Of a DNA stretch of 64,000 bases, positions 61,667 to 64,000 are shown in pieces; the stretch's first letter is position 1, and each line of letters begins with the position of its first letter. This DNA is from Chloroflexota bacterium (GTDB taxonomy: Bacteria; Chloroflexota; Dormibacteria; Aeolococcales; Aeolococcaceae). The stretch spans positions 1 to 64,000 of the forward strand of contig VBIQ01000016.1 in the NCBI GenBank assembly GCA_005880985.1, written 5' to 3'. Made by a program: the position numbers and the translations under genes. The notes beneath the pieces were generated by a model. It saw only the letters and a list, made by a program, of their open reading frames with translations. It did no database searches and was not told the DNA's origin.

Positions 61667-62175
61667 CCTCCAGCCACGAGGCCGGTCGCCGGCGGCTCGC
61701 GTTCGATGTCACCGTCGAGGTACCCAAGGGAAGCCGCAACAAGTACGAGATCGACCACCAGACGGGATCGATCCGCCTCGACCGCCAGTTGTTCACCGCC
61801 ACCAGGTACCCCGCCGACTACGGCTTCATCGCCGGCACCCTGGCCGAGGATGGCGATCCCCTCGACGCCCTGGTGATCCTCGACGAGCCGACCTTTCCCG
61901 GCTGCCACATCGCCTGCCGCGCCGTCGCCATCCTGCTGATGGGAGACGAGAAGGGAGCCGACGCCAAGATCCTGGCGGTGCCGGCGGGCGACGTGCGGGT
62001 CAGCTGGGAGGACCTCGAGGACGTGCCCGAGCATCTCCGCCTCGAGATCAGCCACTTCTTCGAGATCTACAAGGACCTCGAACCGGGAAAGACGACCGAG
62101 GTCCGCGACTGGGACGGCCGCGCCGCCGCCGAGACGGAGATCCGCCGTTCGCGCGACCGCTTCGCGGGTCGCTAA
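61663..62175 (+). CDS. ppa: Inorganic pyrophosphatase (family I)
   Basis: A 170-residue soluble pyrophosphatase. Motifs: VTVEVPKGSRNKYEIDHQTG, LFTATRYPADYGFIAGTLAE, DGDPLDALVILDEPTFPGC (metal-binding aspartates), MGDEKGADAKILAV and HFFEIYKDLEPGK. It hydrolyses PPi to drive biosynthesis. Starts at GTG 61663, coupled to the dehydrogenase stop. The stop overlaps the end of the convergent gene by 4 bases. Confidence 0.95.
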   Translation: MTSSHEAGRRRLAFDVTVEVPKGSRNKYEIDHQTGSIRLDRQLFTATRYPADYGFIAGTLAEDGDPLDALVILDEPTFPGCHIACRAVAILLMGDEKGADAKILAVPAGDVRVSWEDLEDVPEHLRLEISHFFEIYKDLEPGKTTEVRDWDGRAAAETEIRRSRDRFAGR

Positions 62176-62603
62176 TTCGGCCGCGGCCCCTCCGCTCCGG
62201 GGGCCTGGGCCTCGACCCGCAGACCGATGCGCGCCAGCATCCGCTCCCCCTGCCAGTACTCGGCGGCGAAGTTGCCGGCGTCACCGAACATCGGCGAGAT
62301 GAAGGTGACGGTGGGGACGCTCCACTCGCGATCCTCGACCGGGGGGGTGCCGCCCGCCTGGAACTGCAGGTTGGACGGCGGGATCACCAGCTTGCCGTCA
62401 GCATCGACGAAGCGCAGCTCCACCTGGTGCGTGTGGCCGACGTCGCTGCTGTCGAAGCGGAAGCCGGCGACCACCGCGAAGGCGTAGCGGCCGGGAAGCT
62501 GGGCGAGGGTCAGCTGCGAGAAGCCTCCGCCGAGAACGTAGACCTTGCCATCCTGGGGGATGGCAGCGCTGTCGGCGAAGAAGGCGTAGTCCAGTCTCAT
62601 CAC
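62172..62603 (-). CDS. Conserved hypothetical beta-rich protein
   Basis: A 143-residue protein rich in beta strands: RLDYAFFADSAAIPQDGKVY, VLGGGFSQLTLAQLPGRYAF, VELRFVDADGKLV and FISPMFGDAGNFAAEYW. The MRLDYAFFAD..IPQDGK start is a recurring pattern in a family of unknown function (DUF6941-like). Soluble, no signal. Convergent with ppa. Confidence 0.7.
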   Translation of the reverse strand: MMRLDYAFFADSAAIPQDGKVYVLGGGFSQLTLAQLPGRYAFAVVAGFRFDSSDVGHTHQVELRFVDADGKLVIPPSNLQFQAGGTPPVEDREWSVPTVTFISPMFGDAGNFAAEYWQGERMLARIGLRVEAQAPGAEGPRPN

Positions 62604-62656
62604 CGCTCAGAATGCCACCGCGGCCCGCTGACGCCGACGGTCGCGACCGCCGGTCG

Positions 62657-63547
62657 TCAGCGGCGCTCGCGGCTGCGGAGCAGACCGGTGAGCACCTCGG
62701 GCCCGTTGTGGGTCACCTGCCCGACGTCCTTGACGAAGGGCTTGACCGTCGGCCCGTGGAAGTCGGCCCCGGCGGTCACCGGCAGCCCCGCCGCCCCAGC
62801 GAGGGCGGCGAACCGCTCGCTCTGCTCCGGCTTGTGCCAGGTGGTCCAGGCCTCGACGGCGCCGAGGCCCTGGTCGCGGAGCTCGGCGAAGGCGGCCTCG
62901 GGATCGATGTCGCCGAGAGTCGCGCCGGGGTGCGCCAGCACCGGTACCCCGCCGGCCTCGCGCACCCAGTCGATCGCCTCCGGCAGCTCGGGCTGATAGG
63001 GTGGCTCGACCGCCAGCGGCCGTCCCGGCGCGAACCAATCGGGCCACAGCCCGGAGCGGTTGTCCCGATACCGGGCCAGCCGCTCGTCGTCCGCCCCCAA
63101 CTCGAGCATCAGGGCGCGGAGGATGGCGAACGGCACCACCCGGTTGCGCCCCGCTCGCGCCTCGACCGCCTCCCAGGTGATGGCAAAACCCTCGCGCACG
63201 GCGTTGTCCACCCAGCGGCGGCAGCGCTCCAGGTCGGCGCTTCGGATGCGTTCGACGCGCTCACGGAACACGGGATCGTCGAGGGGCACGAAGTAGGCGA
63301 GACAGTGGTGCTCGCGACCGCGCCAGCGGGTGCTGATCTCGCAGGCGGGGATCACCTCGATGCCGTGGCGCGCGGCGGCGGCGACGGCCCGCGGGACGTT
63401 CTCCATCGAGTTGTGGTCGGTGAGCGCGACCACCCCCAGGCCGGCGGCGGCGCAGCGGCCCATCAGGTCCTCGGGCTCGAACTCACCGTCGGAGGCCACC
63501 GAGTGCATGTGCAGGTCGACGGGTCCGGGCGCCCTGGCGCTGTCCAT
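62657..63547 (-). CDS. PHP-domain phosphoesterase
   Basis: A 296-residue PHP protein. Motifs: VDLHMHSVASDGEFEPEDLM, GVVALTDHNSMENVPRAVAA, IPACEISTRWRGREHHCLAY, GGVPVLAHPGATLGDIDPEA and VTAGADFHGPTVKP. The histidines and aspartates build a trinuclear metal site. Relatives are nucleoside 3',5'-bisphosphate phosphatases and 5'-3' RNases (RNase AM type). No adjacent gene indicates the substrate. Confidence 0.92.
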   Translation of the reverse strand: MDSARAPGPVDLHMHSVASDGEFEPEDLMGRCAAAGLGVVALTDHNSMENVPRAVAAAARHGIEVIPACEISTRWRGREHHCLAYFVPLDDPVFRERVERIRSADLERCRRWVDNAVREGFAITWEAVEARAGRNRVVPFAILRALMLELGADDERLARYRDNRSGLWPDWFAPGRPLAVEPPYQPELPEAIDWVREAGGVPVLAHPGATLGDIDPEAAFAELRDQGLGAVEAWTTWHKPEQSERFAALAGAAGLPVTAGADFHGPTVKPFVKDVGQVTHNGPEVLTGLLRSRERR

Positions 63548-63599
63548 CGCCCTCCAGTGTACGGGCGCCTGCGGCAGGCACCCGGCTCACAATGGGGTC

Positions 63600-63941
63600 G
63601 TGGCTGACGCGAACGGCGCACCTCGCCCGCTGCACGTCTTCGTCTGCACCACCTCCGGCCGCCATCACTGCGGCGGGCAGGGGTCGGAGAAGATCCTGCA
63701 GCGGCTGCGCGACGAGATCGAGCGCCGCGGCCTGGTCCACGTGCGCACCACCCGCATGGGATGCAACCAGCAGCACCACCAGGGGCCGATCCTCATCGTC
63801 TATCCCGACGGCGTGTGGTACGGGCGGCTGCGTCCCGACGACGTTCCCGAGATCATCGAGCGCCACCTGATCGGCGGCGTCCCCGTGGAGCGCCTGCGGG
63901 TGACCCCCGACGGCCCCTGGGGATCCACCGCCCTGACCTGA
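63600..63941 (+). CDS. Thioredoxin-like [2Fe-2S] ferredoxin, one ligand replaced
   Basis: A 113-residue protein of the thioredoxin-like ferredoxin family: HVFVCTTSGRHHCGGQGSEK, RTTRMGCNQQHHQGPILIVY and PDGVWYGRLRPDDVPEIIER. Normal members have a fourth cysteine four residues after the third (GC...C.xGP); here that position is histidine (GCNQQHHQGP). So the cluster may be Cys3-His or absent. GTG 63600 start. Confidence 0.85.
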   Translation: MADANGAPRPLHVFVCTTSGRHHCGGQGSEKILQRLRDEIERRGLVHVRTTRMGCNQQHHQGPILIVYPDGVWYGRLRPDDVPEIIERHLIGGVPVERLRVTPDGPWGSTALT

Positions 63942-63981
63942 TGGAATACTGTTCGCACCGATCCGCAAGGAGGGCATCCCC

Positions 63982-64000
63982 ATGGGCTACCTGCGTGGCC
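63982..64000 (+). CDS. Start of a truncated gene
   Basis: AAGGAGG at 63966-63972 is followed by ATG 63982 and MGYLRG before the window ends. The strong ribosome-binding site supports a real gene; identity unknown. Confidence 0.55.

Noticed and set aside
1-64000. CRISPR array or rRNA operon
   Set aside because: No regularly spaced 25-40 bp repeats, cas genes or rRNA signatures were seen.

Overview
The window reads as two blocks of very GC-rich, gene-dense chromosome (1-7080 and 40.5-64 kb) separated by a 33.4-kb integrated element of lower GC and weaker codon bias. The organism is probably a monoderm bacterium. Two exported proteins end in sortase-type tails (LPNTG and LPNTA, each with a membrane segment and arginines). 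The chromosome carries HemQ of the coproporphyrin heme route, an F420 set (cofD-cofC-cofE) and a fused MoaD-MoaE (MoaX type). This fits Actinomycetota or Dormibacterota/Chloroflexota; I lean to Dormibacterota, but no rRNA or ribosomal protein is present to decide.

Left flank (1-7.1 kb): a cupin lipoprotein, a LuxR-HTH/membrane/NHL-propeller fusion read from the opposite strand, and a family 3 solute-binding lipoprotein. Then comes a translationally coupled trio: replication-relaxation protein, a small protein and a large serine recombinase. The recombinase frame runs into the antisense strand of the 3' half of a tRNA-Gly gene.

Integrated element (7080-40511): bounded by 47-bp direct repeats (45/47 identical) made of the 3' part of tRNA-Gly(UCC). 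The intact tRNA is at the right end, next to a tyrosine integrase. The two mismatches are paired bases of the T-stem, so they are compensatory. The element carries a MobF relaxase preceded by a hairpin plus nick-like sequence resembling the R388 oriT, so it looks mobilizable; no VirB/VirD4-type transfer genes were seen. Cargo includes a ubiquitin-like cassette (Ubl, E2-like, JAB-E1 fusion, HEPN protein) facing a divergent XRE regulator with a palindrome over its start codon. Beside that lie a Clp-fold serine protease, an Mrr-like endonuclease, a NERD gene with an amber codon at its catalytic glutamate, a sigma factor with a membrane anchor followed by a small secreted peptide and a mini-LuxR protein, a C39-type peptidase lipoprotein, and a two-RCK membrane protein. 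Decay is widespread: an IS481-type remnant, a relaxase tail, a RibD C-terminal remnant and several frameshifts.

Right flank (40.5-64 kb): ordinary metabolism. It holds molybdopterin synthase, an acyl-reductase-like SDR, an ornithine cyclodeaminase homologue, a GMC oxidoreductase with a wall-anchored partner, F420 synthesis, A-type Fe-S carriers, a fatty acid hydroxylase, a tandem ThyX-like protein, a GlcF-like Fe-S protein, HemQ, an M20 amidohydrolase, 3-hydroxyacyl-CoA dehydrogenase, pyrophosphatase, a PHP hydrolase and a thioredoxin-like ferredoxin.

Several genes differ from an intact form by one base (about 2.56, 13.8, 15.6, 19.8 and 26.1 kb). True decay, programmed recoding and assembly error cannot be separated from sequence alone.
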